From assembly GCA_937907205.1 (NCBI GenBank), contig CALESE010000064.1:1-13972 (forward strand): a stretch of DNA of 13,972 bases, read 5' to 3'. This stretch comes from an uncultured Romboutsia sp. (GTDB lineage Bacteria; Bacillota; Clostridia; Peptostreptococcales; Peptostreptococcaceae). Positions within the stretch are counted from its first letter, which is position 1, and the number at the start of each line of letters is the position of its first letter. The notes under the pieces were generated by a model that was given only the letters and a program-made list of their open reading frames with translations, had not been told where the DNA came from and searched no databases. Both the position numbers and the translations under genes were made by a program. Below are positions 13,959-13,972 of the stretch, piece after piece.

Positions 13959-13972
13959 CCACATAGTTAATA
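13959..13972 (-). repeat. Partial CRISPR repeat cut by the window edge
   Basis: CCACATAGTTAATA is an exact 14-base match to positions 10-23 of the array repeat. The preceding bases (GTTT) do not match the repeat's ATTTATATA end. This is what a degenerate terminal repeat of a leftward-transcribed array would look like. The rest of the element lies outside the window. Confidence 0.75.

Overview
The window is very AT-rich and carries a complete subtype I-B CRISPR-Cas locus, with almost every gene on the minus strand. The 29-nt repeat, read on the minus strand, is close to the type I-B repeat I know from Clostridioides difficile. Together with the low GC, strong AGGAGG ribosome sites and an anaerobic CooS-type enzyme, this points to a Clostridia member, probably of the Peptostreptococcaceae. 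The species cannot be named from this sequence.

Layout from left to right. Positions 1-2054 hold tandem hairpins and a CooS-family gene. The protein has a CX2C D-cluster motif and a glutamate where true CO dehydrogenases have a C-cluster cysteine, so it may not be a CO dehydrogenase. Positions 2055-2703 hold a minus-strand terminator and the decayed remains of a HIT-family gene, cut off by the CRISPR array. Positions 2704-3916 are the array: 19 identical repeats and 18 spacers. Positions 3917-4098 are its leader, with a strong minus-strand promoter and internal repeats. Positions 4099-12471 are the cas genes, transcribed right to left in the order cas6, cas8b, cas7, cas5, cas3, cas4, cas1, cas2. 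Positions 12536-13734 carry two regulator genes: a WYL-domain protein and a small stand-alone HTH protein. The right edge holds a minus-strand terminator followed by the first 14 bases of what looks like another copy of the same repeat.

How the parts fit. Cas6 should cut the precursor RNA. Cas8b, Cas7 and Cas5, plus a small subunit probably started inside cas8b, should form Cascade. Cas3 degrades targets. Cas4, Cas1 and Cas2 add spacers at the leader end of the array. The WYL and HTH proteins are natural candidates to regulate the operon.

The most interesting signals are: a repeat-like element (24 of 29 bases identical to the repeat) exactly between the interference genes and the adaptation genes; an in-frame internal GTG start with a GGAGGA site in cas8b; a possible RNA switch in front of cas3; the deviant CooS active site; and the evidence for a second array just outside the window. 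All functional statements rest on motif reading and family knowledge; no searches were run.
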